A model generated the notes under the pieces. It ran no database searches and had not been told where the DNA came from. It saw nothing but the letters and a program-made list of their open reading frames with translations. Made by a program: the position numbers and the translations under genes. DNA of 64,000 nt from contig NZ_JYIJ01000017.1 of the NCBI RefSeq assembly GCF_001543895.1, positions 372,001-436,000 on the forward strand. The letters are read 5' to 3'. Source of the stretch: Carbonactinospora thermoautotrophica (GTDB lineage: Bacteria; Actinomycetota; Actinomycetes; Streptomycetales; Carbonactinosporaceae). Position 1 is the first letter of the stretch; each line of letters starts with the position of its first letter. This document shows, one piece after another, positions 25,163 through 36,193 of the stretch.

Positions 25163-26301
25163 GTGATCTCCCCTCGCAGGTAGGCGGCGGCGTGGCGGGC
25201 CCGTTCCCGCACGTCCTCCAGGTCGTCGCCGAGCACGGTGACGTGCCCGATCTTGCGGCCGGGGCGCACTTCCTTGCCGTACATGTGGATCTTCAGCCCC
25301 GGGTCGCGGGCCATGCAGTGCTCGTAGCCGCCGTAGATGTCGGGCTCGTCCAGGCCGAGCACGTTGGCCATGACGACGTACGGGGCGGTGAGCGAGGGGT
25401 CGCCCAGGGGCAAGTCGAGCACGGCGCGCAGGTGCTGCTCGAACTGGGAAGTGCGCGCGCCCTCGATGGTCCAGTGACCGGAGTTGTGCGGCCGCATGGC
25501 CAGCTCGTTGACGAGCACGCCGGCCGGGGTGTCGAACAGCTCCACGGCCAGGACGCCGGTGACGTCCAGCTCACCGGCGATCTTCAACGCGGCCTGCTGG
25601 GCGGCGGCGGCGTGCTCGGGGTCCAGCCCCGGGGCGGGCGCGATCACCTCGCGGCACACGCCGTCGACCTGGACGGTCTCCACGACCGGGTACGCCACGC
25701 CCTGGCCGTGCGGGCTGCGGGCGACCAGCGCGGCCAGCTCGCGGGTGAACTCGACCTTCTCCTCGGCGATCAGGCGGATCTTGCGCGCCGTGGCCTCCTC
25801 GACCAGCCGCCGCGCCTCCTCGGAGGAGGGGACGACCCACACGCCCTTGCCGTCGTACCCGCCGCGGCGCGCCTTGAGGACGACCGGCCAGCCGACCTCC
25901 TCGGCGAAGGCGGCGACGTCCCCGGCGGTGGCCACGTGGCGCCAGCGGGGGCAGGGCACGCCGGCACGGGTGAGGCGCTCACGCATCAGGCCCTTGTCCT
26001 GGGCATGGACCAGCGCGTCCGGCCCGGGCCGCACGACCACGCCCTCGGCCCGCAGGGTGCGCAGGTGCGCGGCGGGCACGTGCTCGTGGTCGAAGGTGAC
26101 CACGTCACACGCGGCGGCGAAGGCGCGCAGCGCGTCGAGGTCGCGGTGGTCGCCCAGGTGGACGTGGCGCGCGACCTGCGCCGCCGAGTCGTCCGGGGTC
26201 TGCGCGAGGACCCGGAAGGTGATGCCGAGACCGATGCTCGCCTGGTGGGTCATGCGCGCGAGCTGGCCGCCCCCGACCATGCCGACAACGGGGTACTCCA
26301 C
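25159..26301 (-). CDS. purK: 5-(carboxyamino)imidazole ribonucleotide synthase
   Basis: This ATP-grasp enzyme of about 380 residues has [16 protein letters not shown] (N-terminal domain), [34 protein letters not shown] (ATP loop), [11 protein letters not shown], and [20 protein letters not shown] with metal ligands. It carboxylates AIR to N5-CAIR using ATP and bicarbonate, feeding PurE. I prefer GTG 26301 as the start; a TTG at 26310 is also in frame, and neither has a strong ribosome site. Confidence 0.96.
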   Translation of the reverse strand: MEYPVVGMVGGGQLARMTHQASIGLGITFRVLAQTPDDSAAQVARHVHLGDHRDLDALRAFAAACDVVTFDHEHVPAAHLRTLRAEGVVVRPGPDALVHAQDKGLMRERLTRAGVPCPRWRHVATAGDVAAFAEEVGWPVVLKARRGGYDGKGVWVVPSSEEARRLVEEATARKIRLIAEEKVEFTRELAALVARSPHGQGVAYPVVETVQVDGVCREVIAPAPGLDPEHAAAAQQAALKIAGELDVTGVLAVELFDTPAGVLVNELAMRPHNSGHWTIEGARTSQFEQHLRAVLDLPLGDPSLTAPYVVMANVLGLDEPDIYGGYEHCMARDPGLKIHMYGKEVRPGRKIGHVTVLGDDLEDVRERARHAAAYLRGEIT

Positions 26302-26624
26302 GAACCTCAAGGGTACGGGTGCGGCGAGACGTGGCTGGAGGCGGCCGGACGTCAGCCGGTGGGCGGTGACCGGCCACCCGAAGGGGTACGTTATCGAATT
26401 GATATGTCATGGCGGAAATCGACGACCGGCAGGGCGGAGATCGCCGGACGCACCCGGCGCGAGCTGTCACTCCTTACTGGAGCGGGTGGCTGGACACCGC
26501 CGTCCGGGTGACGGTCAGCGACCCCCGGTCACCGTGTGTCGGCCAAGTCGGTTTCAGATCTACCCCTGGCCGCCGGATAACCTCGTCAGGTGACGGTTTC
26601 GCGTACGAGTCCCCAGGCGGGCGG
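26302..26624. other. Intergenic region between purK and gtrA
   Basis: This 323-nt divergent gap has no convincing gene; an open frame from 26409 reads into gtrA but its first 72 codons look non-coding. A symmetrical AT-rich motif (TATC-gaatt-GATA, near 26392-26404) may be part of a promoter or operator for purK. Confidence 0.35.
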
Positions 26625-27221
26625 GTGCTCGTGAGGGTGGTCCACGCGCTCTACGAGCGTTCCCGGATGCTGATCCACGAGGTGACCAAGTTCGGCCTCG
26701 TGGGTCTGCTCAACGTCTTCGTCAACATGGGGGTCTTCAACCTCACCATCCACACGGTCTTCGAGCGCCAGCCGGTTCGGGCGAGCGCGCTCGCGACGGT
26801 GGTGGCGACGATCTCCGCGTACCTGTTGAACAAGTACTGGACGTTCAGCCACCGGGAGGGGAACCACGGCATCGGCCGGGAGACCGTCCTGTTCTTCGTC
26901 CTCAACGGCGTCGGTTTCCTCATCGAGCAGGTTGCGGTCACCCTCACCTGGTACGTGCTCGGCCTCAAGACCGGGCTGTGGGCCAACGCCGGCAAGTTCC
27001 TCGGCATCGCGCTGGGCACCGCCTTCCGGTTCTGGTCGTACCGCAAGTGGGTGTGGGCCGAGGTGGCCGAGGCCGGTGAGGCCACTCGGGTCGCGGCCGA
27101 GGCCGATCCGGAGCGCGAGGGCGTCTTCGCCGAGATGCCGAGCGCGTTCGAGGAGCTGAAGGACGCGTCCTCGGCTCAGGATCCGTGCGCCCCACCCGAG
27201 GTGTCCAGCCGGGCCTCGTAG
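26625..27221 (+). CDS. GtrA-family membrane protein
   Basis: The product is about 198 residues with four transmembrane helices (roughly 20-42, 48-66, 88-112, 120-138) and the family hallmarks KFGLVGLLNVFVNMGVFNL, SAYLLNKYWTF and GTAFRFWSYRKWVW. GtrA-like proteins are thought to flip or hold lipid-linked sugars for glycosylation of surface polymers. I set the start at GTG 26625 by family alignment. A charged C-terminal tail of about 40 residues follows the last helix. Its 3' end overlaps the convergent histidine kinase gene by 46 bp. Confidence 0.88.
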   Translation: MLVRVVHALYERSRMLIHEVTKFGLVGLLNVFVNMGVFNLTIHTVFERQPVRASALATVVATISAYLLNKYWTFSHREGNHGIGRETVLFFVLNGVGFLIEQVAVTLTWYVLGLKTGLWANAGKFLGIALGTAFRFWSYRKWVWAEVAEAGEATRVAAEADPEREGVFAEMPSAFEELKDASSAQDPCAPPEVSSRAS

Positions 27222-28447
27222 GCGTTCAGGAAGATCGCGAACACCGGCGGGCGCAACTGGAGCAGCTCCAGGCGCCCGCCGTCGGCTTCCGCGAGGTCGC
27301 GGGCGACCGCCAGTCCCAGCCCGGTGCTGTTCCGGCCACTCACCGCGCGCTCGAAGATCCGGTTGCCCAGCTCCGGCGGCACGCCCGGCCCCTCATCGGC
27401 GACCTCGACCACCACCCAGTCGCTGAGCCGCCGGGTCCGCACGGTGACGCTGCCCTTGCCGTGCATGAGCGCGTTCTCCAGCAGGCAGGCCAGCACCTGG
27501 GCGAGCGCGCCCGGAGTGGCCACCGCCCTGAGCCCTGGCTCGCCCCGCACCTTGAGCCGCCGGTCCGCCTTGCGGAACGCCGGGCGCCATTCCTCGATCT
27601 GCTGGTGGACCACGTCGTCGACGTCCACCTGGACGGCCGAGTCGGCCTGGCGTTCCCGCGACTCGTTGAGCAGCCGCTGCACCACGTCGGTGAGCCGCTC
27701 GACCTGGCTGAGCGCGATCGCCGCCTCCTCCTTGACGATCTGCGGGTCGTCGGTGGCGATGATCTCCTCCAGCCGCATGGACAGCGCGGTGAGCGGGGTG
27801 CGTAGCTGGTGGGAGGCGTCCGCGGCGAGCCGGCGTTCCGCGGTGATCATGCGGGCGATGCGCTCGCCGCTGGAGTCGAGCACCTCGGCGACCCGGTCCA
27901 GTTCGGGGATCCCGTAGTGGCGGCGGCGCGGCTTGGGGTCCCCCGAGCCCAGCCGCTCGGCCGCGCGCACCAGGTCGGCCAGCGGGCCGGTGATCCGGCG
28001 CGCCTGGAGCAGCGTCAGACCCGCGGCGGAGGCGGTCGCGAACAGCGAGGCCGCGAGGATCAGCAGCCAGAACGCCTGGATCTCCCGCTCGATGTCCTCG
28101 CGGCCCTGGACCAGCTCGACCGTCTCCCCGTGGGCGCCGACACCCCGTGCGGCGAGCACGTCGTCCTCGCGCGGCGGGGTGCCGACCGCGATCGGCGGCC
28201 GCCCGGGGATGCGCACCACCGCGTACTGGTCGGGCCGCAGCTGTCGGGCGAGGCGCTGCGGCTCGACCGGCACGCGGTTCTCCAGCCACAGCTCCACGTT
28301 GGACGCCAACTGCTGGCTCTCGACCTGGAGGTGGTCACGCGCCCGGCTCTCGATGGAGCGGGCCTGGATGACGCCCAGCGGGACGCCGAGCAGCACGACC
28401 ACGACCAGGACGACCGTCAGCGTGGAGGACAGCAGGCGGGACCGCAC
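27176..28447 (-). CDS. Two-component sensor histidine kinase
   Basis: The 423-residue kinase has TM1 at about 8-28, an extracytoplasmic segment of about 95 residues, TM2 at about 126-148, a HAMP linker, the H box ADASHQLRTPLTAL, an N box (LENALMHG), and G boxes DEGPGVPP and NSTGLGLAVARDL. It phosphorylates the response regulator encoded 12 nt upstream. The stimulus is unknown; the small periplasmic loop suggests direct sensing of an envelope signal. The start is GTG 28447. Confidence 0.93.
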   Translation of the reverse strand: MRSRLLSSTLTVVLVVVVLLGVPLGVIQARSIESRARDHLQVESQQLASNVELWLENRVPVEPQRLARQLRPDQYAVVRIPGRPPIAVGTPPREDDVLAARGVGAHGETVELVQGREDIEREIQAFWLLILAASLFATASAAGLTLLQARRITGPLADLVRAAERLGSGDPKPRRRHYGIPELDRVAEVLDSSGERIARMITAERRLAADASHQLRTPLTALSMRLEEIIATDDPQIVKEEAAIALSQVERLTDVVQRLLNESRERQADSAVQVDVDDVVHQQIEEWRPAFRKADRRLKVRGEPGLRAVATPGALAQVLACLLENALMHGKGSVTVRTRRLSDWVVVEVADEGPGVPPELGNRIFERAVSGRNSTGLGLAVARDLAEADGGRLELLQLRPPVFAIFLNAYEARLDTSGGAHGS

Positions 28448-28459
28448 GCGACCGCTCGC

Positions 28460-29131
28460 TCAGTCCCGTTCGAAGCGGAAGCCGACGCCGCGCACCGTGG
28501 TGATGTACTTCGGGTGGTGGGCGTCGTCCCCCAGCTTCTTGCGCAGCCACGAGATGTGCATGTCCAGCGTCTTGGTGGAGGACCACCAGGTGGTGTCCCA
28601 CACCTCGCGCATCAACTGGTCCCGCGTGACCACCCGGCCGGCTTCCCGGACCAGGACCCGCAGCAGGTCGAACTCCTTGGCGGTGAGGTTCAGCTCCTTG
28701 TCGCCCAGCCAGGCCCGGTGCGACTCCGCGTCGATCCGCACCCCGTGCACGCCGGTCGTGGTGTCGTTCTGGCCGCGCCGCAGCAGCGCCCGGACCCGCG
28801 CCAGCAGCTCGGCGAGGCGGAACGGCTTGGTCACGTAGTCGTCCGCGCCCGCGTCCAGCCCGACCACGGTGTCCACCTCGTCCGCGCGTGCGGTGAGGAT
28901 CAGCACCGGAAAGGAGTGCCCGTCGGTCCGGAGCCGGCGGCACACCTCCAGCCCGTCCATGCCGGGGAGGCCGAGGTCCAGCACGAGCAGGTCGACCCCG
29001 CCCTGGACGGCATACCCCAACGCCGCCGGCCCGTCCTCCCGCACCTCGACGTCGTAGCCCTCGCGCCGGAGGGCCCGGGCCAGTGGTTCGGAGATGGCCG
29101 TGTCGTCCTCGGCGAGCAGAACGCGGGTCAT
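28460..29131 (-). CDS. OmpR/PhoB-family response regulator
   Basis: The 223-residue regulator has a receiver domain with acidic pocket AEDD (8-10), phospho-acceptor Asp52 in LVLDLGLPGMDG and Lys102 in TKPF. The winged-helix DNA-binding domain contains LTAKEFDLLRVLVREAGRVV and ends YITTVRGVGFRFERD. It is the first gene of the two-gene operon with the kinase. Targets are not evident from the window. Confidence 0.95.
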   Translation of the reverse strand: MTRVLLAEDDTAISEPLARALRREGYDVEVREDGPAALGYAVQGGVDLLVLDLGLPGMDGLEVCRRLRTDGHSFPVLILTARADEVDTVVGLDAGADDYVTKPFRLAELLARVRALLRRGQNDTTTGVHGVRIDAESHRAWLGDKELNLTAKEFDLLRVLVREAGRVVTRDQLMREVWDTTWWSSTKTLDMHISWLRKKLGDDAHHPKYITTVRGVGFRFERD

Positions 29132-29388
29132 GACCCGATGGTAGGTCGGAATCCGCGTGCCGGGCGCGGCACCTACCCGCCCGGGAGCGGTTCAGCGGCC
29201 GGGATACCGGGCTCCCCTGTCATCGCAGCCAGTCATACCAAGGCCATCAAAACCACAGAATCAAAGGTCAATGCTACCCTTATGTCGATCTTTCTGACGT
29301 TGTTCACCCATAGATCGATTAGCGACGAAGTTCAGATGTCTGGTATCACGCGAAGGATGTCATCGCGATCCGAAAGGCTCGACAAAGG

Positions 29389-30870
<1,482 letters not shown>

Positions 30871-30892
30871 GCCGCCGCCATGCCGACGCGGG

Positions 30893-32674
30893 TTAGGCGT
30901 GGTCGGGGCCCGCGACCGCCACGGCGAGCAGCGCGTGCAGGACCGGGCCCAGGCCGTGTACCGGCGCACTCTCCTGGCCGGTGAACACCTCCACCAGCCA
31001 GCCGCCGCCGTCAGGCTCGGTCACGCCGGCCGCGAGCACGCCGTGGTGGCCGCCCCGGACCAGGACAGCCTCCTCGGTCGGGTCATTGTCCGCAGCGCCC
31101 AGCTCGGCCGTGTACGAGCCCCCACGCACGGCCGCCGCGCGGGCCGGGTAGTCGTCGAGGTTCGCCGCACGCTGCTCCAGGCTCGCGGGGAGATGGCCGG
31201 CGTCCGCCGCGGCCGTGGACGTGCCGTATCCGACCAGATGGAGGAGCTGCCCGTCCGAGGGCACGTACGAGAGCCGCCACGCCTGGGCGCCGAGCGACCG
31301 GGCGGTCACCTGGGCCACCCGCTCCAGGCGGGTCCCGGGGTCCTCGGCCCCCTCCAGCTCGCGCAACACGGACATGAGCAGTTGGCCCGGGTCCACGTGC
31401 GCCGCACCGCGGAACCGCCGGCGGTCACCGGACCGGTACCGGGACGGCTCCTCCTCCACCAGGCGCACGGTGACGTCCGGGGCCGCGCCCCGCCCGGCGA
31501 CGACCGGCATGGTGGCGCCGGCGCGCTTGGCGCGGTACTGGGCGGCGTCGGCGAGCCGGAACAGCCGCTGGGCCGTGGTCACCGGCCCGACCGGGTCGCC
31601 GGTGGAGGCCACCCCGCAGGCCACCCCCTGCCCGCCCGGCAGCGCGAGCGCACGCCGGCACACCTCCTCGGCGAGGCGTACCGCGTCGTCGGCGTCGTGC
31701 TCCTCGACGAGCACGCAGAACTCGTCGCCGCCGAGCCGGGCGGCGAGGCTGCCGGGCAGCTCGGCCGAGGCCTCCGCGAGCAGCCGGGCGAAGTCCATGA
31801 GCAGCCGGTCACCGGCCTCGTGACCCTGCTCGTCGTTGAGCTGTTTGAGCCCGTTGACGTCGCAGACGATCAGGCTGACCACGCCTCCGTGGCGACGGTG
31901 GCCGGCGATGGCGAGCGCGAGCCGCTCGTCGATGGCGCGCCGGTTCGCCAGCCCGGTGAGCGGGTCCTGGAAGGCGAGGCGTTCCAGCCGCTCGACCTGT
32001 TCGGCGTGCGCCACGGCGGCGGCCACCTGGGCGGCCAGCGCGTGCGCGAACACCAGGTCCTCGGCGTCGAACGCGGCCTGGTCCGGGCGCCGGGTGGCCT
32101 GGAACTGGCCGACCGTGTGGCCGCCCACGACGATCGGCACGACGATCAGGTTCCGCCGTTCACGCCGTATCTGGGGGTCGCACCCGGCAGGGCTGGTCCC
32201 GAGGTCGTCGAGCGGGCGGGCCGGCTGGGGCAGGTCGCAGTACGGAGCGCGGGACGGCGTCCCGGCCTCGGCGTGGAAGGCCGCGGGCCGCCAGGAATCA
32301 TGAGCCGAATTCGAATCGACAACGTTGTCATACTTTGCCAAGTCGTCGCCTGCCGCGGCACGCAGCGGCACCCCGTCACGCTCCCCCACCACGAGGGACA
32401 CCGACGCCGCGTCGAGCGCGCGGCGGAGCTGGGACGCGGCCTGCTCGATCACGCTCTCCACACCTCGGACCGTCGCGAGCGTCTGCGCGAGGTCCGCGAC
32501 GGCCCGCAGGCGGTCGCGCACCACCGCCCCGCCGCGCACGGGCTCCTCGCCGATCGTCCCTCCGGGTGCCTGGCTCACGCTGTCGATATCGGCAGTTCCG
32601 TCAACCACCTGAACAGAAGGCGAGGAACAATTCTCGCCCTCACCTGATGCTCTTATCCCGGTAAGACGGTGCAT
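30893..32674 (-). CDS. GAF-GGDEF diguanylate cyclase
   Basis: The protein has a GAF-like sensor (about residues 60-230; IVVPIVVGGHTVGQFQATRR), a GGDEF domain (DPLTGLANRRAIDERL, VCDVNGLKQLNDEQGHEAGD, LAARLGGDEFCVLVEE) and a further GAF-like C-terminal third. The GGDEF signature is intact, so it should make cyclic di-GMP; I see no RxxD inhibitory site directly upstream of it. There is no EAL domain. I prefer ATG 32674 (GGGGGAG 11 nt upstream) to the longer ATG 32722. No transmembrane helix is visible, so it is cytosolic. Confidence 0.9.
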   Translation of the reverse strand: MHRLTGIRASGEGENCSSPSVQVVDGTADIDSVSQAPGGTIGEEPVRGGAVVRDRLRAVADLAQTLATVRGVESVIEQAASQLRRALDAASVSLVVGERDGVPLRAAAGDDLAKYDNVVDSNSAHDSWRPAAFHAEAGTPSRAPYCDLPQPARPLDDLGTSPAGCDPQIRRERRNLIVVPIVVGGHTVGQFQATRRPDQAAFDAEDLVFAHALAAQVAAAVAHAEQVERLERLAFQDPLTGLANRRAIDERLALAIAGHRRHGGVVSLIVCDVNGLKQLNDEQGHEAGDRLLMDFARLLAEASAELPGSLAARLGGDEFCVLVEEHDADDAVRLAEEVCRRALALPGGQGVACGVASTGDPVGPVTTAQRLFRLADAAQYRAKRAGATMPVVAGRGAAPDVTVRLVEEEPSRYRSGDRRRFRGAAHVDPGQLLMSVLRELEGAEDPGTRLERVAQVTARSLGAQAWRLSYVPSDGQLLHLVGYGTSTAAADAGHLPASLEQRAANLDDYPARAAAVRGGSYTAELGAADNDPTEEAVLVRGGHHGVLAAGVTEPDGGGWLVEVFTGQESAPVHGLGPVLHALLAVAVAGPDHA

Positions 32675-33245
32675 TTCACCACGAACTCCCCCGTGCCGGC
32701 GCGAGCCTATGACGCAGATCACGCGCGCTGTGTAGTCGGATGATCACTCAGGGTCGTCACAATGCGCCGGGAGCGCAAGAGGACATCTTTCCCAAATCAC
32801 CCAACAGCACTAAAGATCTGCCGCAAAGCAGACACCTGTACGGCCGCGTGTATTACGTAAATACGACACGAGTAGTGGTGACGCCGTGGCTGGCCGCCGG
32901 ACACGAGTACCGCTGACGAGATCGGGGAGCCACGGTGTGGCCACGCGTGACGGCACGGATGTCCCGCAGCGGGCGGGTGGTCACGGCAGGCCCTTGGCGA
33001 GCGCGTCCCGCGCCATCCGCGATCGAGGACCGGCGGGCTGGGCCCGCTGCGGCGCCTGGGGAACATCCGTGCCCTTGCCGCCCTGGCGCGGGAAGTCCCA
33101 GCGGAACCCGCCGCAGCGGCATGGCGGCCGTGCCCAGCCAGCCACGTCATCCCGCATACGGGCGGCGCGGAACGACTAGCTGGGAACGCCGCCGGTCTTC
33201 CGGACGACCCGTCGAAGGCTGCGTCGAAGGCTGGGGCAGCCAGGC
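32675..33245. other. 571-nt gap without a convincing gene
   Basis: Frames of 89-178 residues cross this stretch on both strands, but all are Arg/Pro/Ala/Gly-rich with no conserved pattern and no ribosome site. The part near 32700-32880 is AT-richer and should contain the promoter of the GGDEF gene. Nothing else is seen. Confidence 0.4.
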
Positions 33246-34034
33246 TCACTCGCCCGGCCAGTCGGGCTTGCGCTTCTCGTTGAACGCCGCCACGCCTTCC
33301 TTGCGGTCGCCGGAGAAGGCGGTCGCCCGCCACGCGCCGTCCTCGATGTCCAGGCCGGCGGCGAGGTCGACGTCCGCACCGTACCGCAGCGCGCGCTTGG
33401 CGTTGCGCACGCCGACAGGCGAGTTGTCCGCGATCCGCGCGGCCAGCTCCAGCGCGACCTTACGGTCCTCACCGGCCGGCACCCGCCGGTCGATCAGGCC
33501 GAGCCGCTCGGCCTCGGCGATCTCCACCCGACGGCCGGTGAAGATCAGGTCGGCCGCGCGGGAGTACCCGACGCGCCGGACCAGCAGTTGGGTGCCGCCC
33601 CCGCCGGGGATCACGCCCACGGTCACCTCCGGCAGCCCGACCACCGCGGTCTCGTCGGCGACGATCAGGTCGCAGGACAGCGCGAACTCGAAGCCGCCAC
33701 CCAACGCGTACCCGTGCACGGCCGCGATCGTCGGCATCGGCAGGTTGAGCACGCCGCCGAACGCGGCCCGGAAGTGGGGCCGCTGCCGCATCAGGTCCGC
33801 GTCCGTGAACGAGTTGCGCTCCTTCAGGTCCGCGCCCACGCAGAACGCCTTCTCGCTCGCGGAGCTCAGCACCACCGCGCGCACGCCCCGGTCGGCCGCC
33901 AGCTCGGCCGTGGCGCGGGCGATCTCCTTCGCCATCGCCGTGGACAGCGCGTTGTGCGCCTCGGGCCGGTCGAGCACCAGCTCGGCCACATGCCCGTCCC
34001 GGCGGATGCTGACGAACTCGTACGTGGCTTCCAC
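33246..34034 (-). CDS. Enoyl-CoA hydratase/isomerase family protein
   Basis: The 262-residue crotonase has LDRPEAHNALSTAM, the oxyanion-hole segment AFCVGADLKE, and AAVHGYALGGGFEFALSCDL. The catalytic region PEVTVGVIPGGGGTQLLVRRVG contains the conserved Glu before VTVGVIP. It hydrates enoyl-CoA in fatty acid or branched-chain catabolism. As I recall, this gene neighbours cya and birA in Streptomyces as well. Confidence 0.94.
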   Translation of the reverse strand: MEATYEFVSIRRDGHVAELVLDRPEAHNALSTAMAKEIARATAELAADRGVRAVVLSSASEKAFCVGADLKERNSFTDADLMRQRPHFRAAFGGVLNLPMPTIAAVHGYALGGGFEFALSCDLIVADETAVVGLPEVTVGVIPGGGGTQLLVRRVGYSRAADLIFTGRRVEIAEAERLGLIDRRVPAGEDRKVALELAARIADNSPVGVRNAKRALRYGADVDLAAGLDIEDGAWRATAFSGDRKEGVAAFNEKRKPDWPGE

Positions 34035-34124
34035 GCCCGGAAGGCTACTCGGCCCCGCCGCCGGCCCGGGAGGAGGCCCTCGGAGCCGCGCGGCAGAGCG
34101 CGAGGACCGCCGTCCGGTAGCCGA

Positions 34125-35114
34125 TCAACCCGCGTGCCGGCGGCGCAGCCGCAACGGCTCGACCAGCCCGAACCCGTGCACCGACCGCTGCGGCATCGGG
34201 ATCAGCTCGTACCGCTCGTCACCGGCCAGCGCCTCGGCCATCGCGGGGTCGATGACCACCGTGGACGCCGGCGCGAGCGTGGTCAGCCGGCTGGCCAGGT
34301 TGACGGTGGTGCCGTACACGTCGCCCTGGCGTCCGATCACCGAGCCGTACGCGATGCCGACCCGAAGCTTGGGCAGGTTGTGCAGGGCGTCCAGCTCCTC
34401 CACCAGCCGCAGGCCGATCTCGGCGGCGGTGTCCGGCTCGTCGGCCACGAACAGCACCTCGTCGCCGATCGTCTTGATCAGCCGCCCGCCGGCCCCCGCG
34501 ATCGTGTCCGCCGCGTGCTCCTCGAACACGTCGACCAGCTCGGCTAGCTCCCGCTCGTTGAGCTGCCGGCTCAGCTCGGTGTAGTCGACCAGGTCGGCGA
34601 ACCCGACGGCGAGGGTGAACAGGGCCACCTCCTCGTCGGCGGCCGCCGGGACGAACCGGGTCGCCGCCGCGGCGAAATGCCGCCGCCACGCGTAGATCAG
34701 CAGCCACTCCAGCTCCGGGATCAGTTCCGCGGCGATCTCGTACGCGCGCTCGCCGCGCCGCTCCGCGTCCTCGCCGAGCTGCCCGGTCTCGGCCAGATGC
34801 TCCACCAGCGCGGTGCCCTGCCAGATCGCCAGCCGCGCCGTGGTGTAGCCGAGAGCCCGGGAGATCCGTACGGCCAACCGGGGGTCGATGTGGCCGCTGT
34901 CGATCAGCAGGCGGACCCGCCGCAGCGCCTCCAGGTCCAGGTCGGTGAACATCCGTACGCCGTCCGGGACGTCGGCGAAGCCGAGCGCCCGCCACAGCGC
35001 GCGCGCCTGGTCGTGCGGGAGCCCGACCAGCTCGGCGAGCTCCTCCCGCGTGTAGCGGGCCTCGCCAAGCAACAGCCGGTCCAGCCGGGCGCCGGTGGAA
35101 CGGTTCTCGTTCAC
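34125..35114 (-). CDS. cya: Class III adenylate cyclase with N-terminal regulatory domain
   Basis: The 329-residue soluble protein has an N-terminal helical regulatory domain (about 1-150; YTREELAELVGLPHDQARAL), like the autoinhibitory domain of mycobacterial Rv1264. A class III cyclase domain follows: ALFTLAVGFADLVDYTELSR with the first metal Asp, and GGRLIKTIGDEVLFVADEP with the second. NLASRLTTLAPA is the transition-state region. It makes cAMP from ATP. GTG 35114 overlaps the stop of the PH-domain gene (GTGA), implying coupled expression. The position beside birA and accD matches the Streptomyces cya locus as I recall it. Confidence 0.93.
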   Translation of the reverse strand: MNENRSTGARLDRLLLGEARYTREELAELVGLPHDQARALWRALGFADVPDGVRMFTDLDLEALRRVRLLIDSGHIDPRLAVRISRALGYTTARLAIWQGTALVEHLAETGQLGEDAERRGERAYEIAAELIPELEWLLIYAWRRHFAAAATRFVPAAADEEVALFTLAVGFADLVDYTELSRQLNERELAELVDVFEEHAADTIAGAGGRLIKTIGDEVLFVADEPDTAAEIGLRLVEELDALHNLPKLRVGIAYGSVIGRQGDVYGTTVNLASRLTTLAPASTVVIDPAMAEALAGDERYELIPMPQRSVHGFGLVEPLRLRRRHAG

Positions 35115-35656
35115 GTGCCGTCTATCTCGTACTCGTCGTCCGCGATCTCGCGGCGCCGCCGGGCGGCGTCCTCCTCCACGAGCCGGTACAGCTCCCGCTG
35201 CACCTCCTCGACGCGGGGCACCGACTCCAGCACCAACTGCCCGCGCTCACCGGCCGACTCGACGACGAGCGTCCCGCAGCCGAGGATCCGCTCCAGCAGC
35301 GAGTCGTGGGAGAACGACACGTCGTTGACCCGAGCGAGCGGCATGTCCCGTCCTTCCCGGGTGATCACCCCGACCCGGGTGATCAGCCGCCGGTTGGTGA
35401 TCGTGTAGTTGGTCGTCACCCACTTCAGCCACGGCCAGCACGTCCAGCGCAGCACGACCAGCAGGGCGAGCACACCGATCGCGATCCGCAGGTACAGCTC
35501 GGCGCCGCCCAGCTCCGGCACGACCGCGGCCAGGAACCCCGCCGCGCCGGCCGTGACCAGGAAGATGAGCACCGGCACGACCAGCGCCTTCCAGTGGGGA
35601 CGCAGGTCGAGCCCGATGACCTCGTCCGGGCTGAGCAGCCGGGTCGGGTACCCCAT
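35111..35656 (-). CDS. Membrane protein with bacterial PH (bPH2, YdbT-like) domain
   Basis: The 181-residue protein has two adjacent transmembrane helices (about 22-48 and 55-72), then a PH domain: TNYTITNRRLITRVGVITRE, MPLARVNDVSFSHDSLLERI and LGCGTLVVESAGERG. A charged C-terminal tail follows. ATG 35656 has AAGGAG 5 nt upstream. Its stop overlaps the adenylate cyclase start, so the pair is probably co-translated and may act together at the membrane; that functional link is inference. Confidence 0.88.
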   Translation of the reverse strand: MGYPTRLLSPDEVIGLDLRPHWKALVVPVLIFLVTAGAAGFLAAVVPELGGAELYLRIAIGVLALLVVLRWTCWPWLKWVTTNYTITNRRLITRVGVITREGRDMPLARVNDVSFSHDSLLERILGCGTLVVESAGERGQLVLESVPRVEEVQRELYRLVEEDAARRRREIADDEYEIDGT

Positions 35657-36004
35657 GCGTCTCCTTCCAACACCCGCGTGGGCATCCTGACACGTTCCAG
35701 CCCCCGCGCCCAGTGGGCAGGCCGGGATGCCCGAGGTCAGGAGCCGGCCCGGGCCCGCCACCCGGCCGGATACCGCTCCTGCGTGCTCATCACGCCGCCC
35801 CGCGGCTCCCCGGTCGCGCCAGGGGATCCGGCCCCGCCCGGTACGGCGACGGCCTGGTGCTCGGCGCGTGATGGGGGGCGGTCTGGCCGGCGTACGGCGC
35901 GCGGTCACCCGCCGGCCTGGTCGCGGCCAGGGGACCTGCCCGGCCCGGAATCCGCGAAGGCCCGGGCCGGGATCTCCCGGCCGGGGCGCGGGAGCCGCCG
36001 GCTC

Positions 36005-36193
36005 AGAGCGTGTTGCGGAACCACTTGTCCGGCTCGCCGGCCCCCGCATCCACGCCGGCTACCGGGGGTGCGGGGGTGTCCCCCACAAGGCACAGCGTCG
36101 CGAAGGCCGGACAAGCCGGTACGTGGCTTGTCCTCCGCCTTGCCAGCGGGATGACCGGCTCGCTGATCGAACAGCGGTTCCGCAACACGCTCT
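36005..36193. mobile_element. 189-bp MITE-like element with perfect 18-bp terminal inverted repeats
   Basis: Left end 36005-36022 and right end 36176-36193 are exact 18-bp inverted copies. The 153-bp interior codes no convincing protein; both strands carry a 61-codon frame only because the ends are inverted copies. The right end supplies the last two bases of the birA stop codon (36192-36194). I could not identify a target-site duplication. It looks like a miniature inverted-repeat element mobilised by an IS not present in this window. The rest of the gap, 35657-36004, shows no gene. Confidence 0.75.

Noticed and set aside
32797-33333. Possible 178-residue gene between the GGDEF and enoyl-CoA hydratase genes
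   Set aside because: It overlaps the enoyl-CoA hydratase 3' end, is low-complexity, has no ribosome site and no conserved segment.
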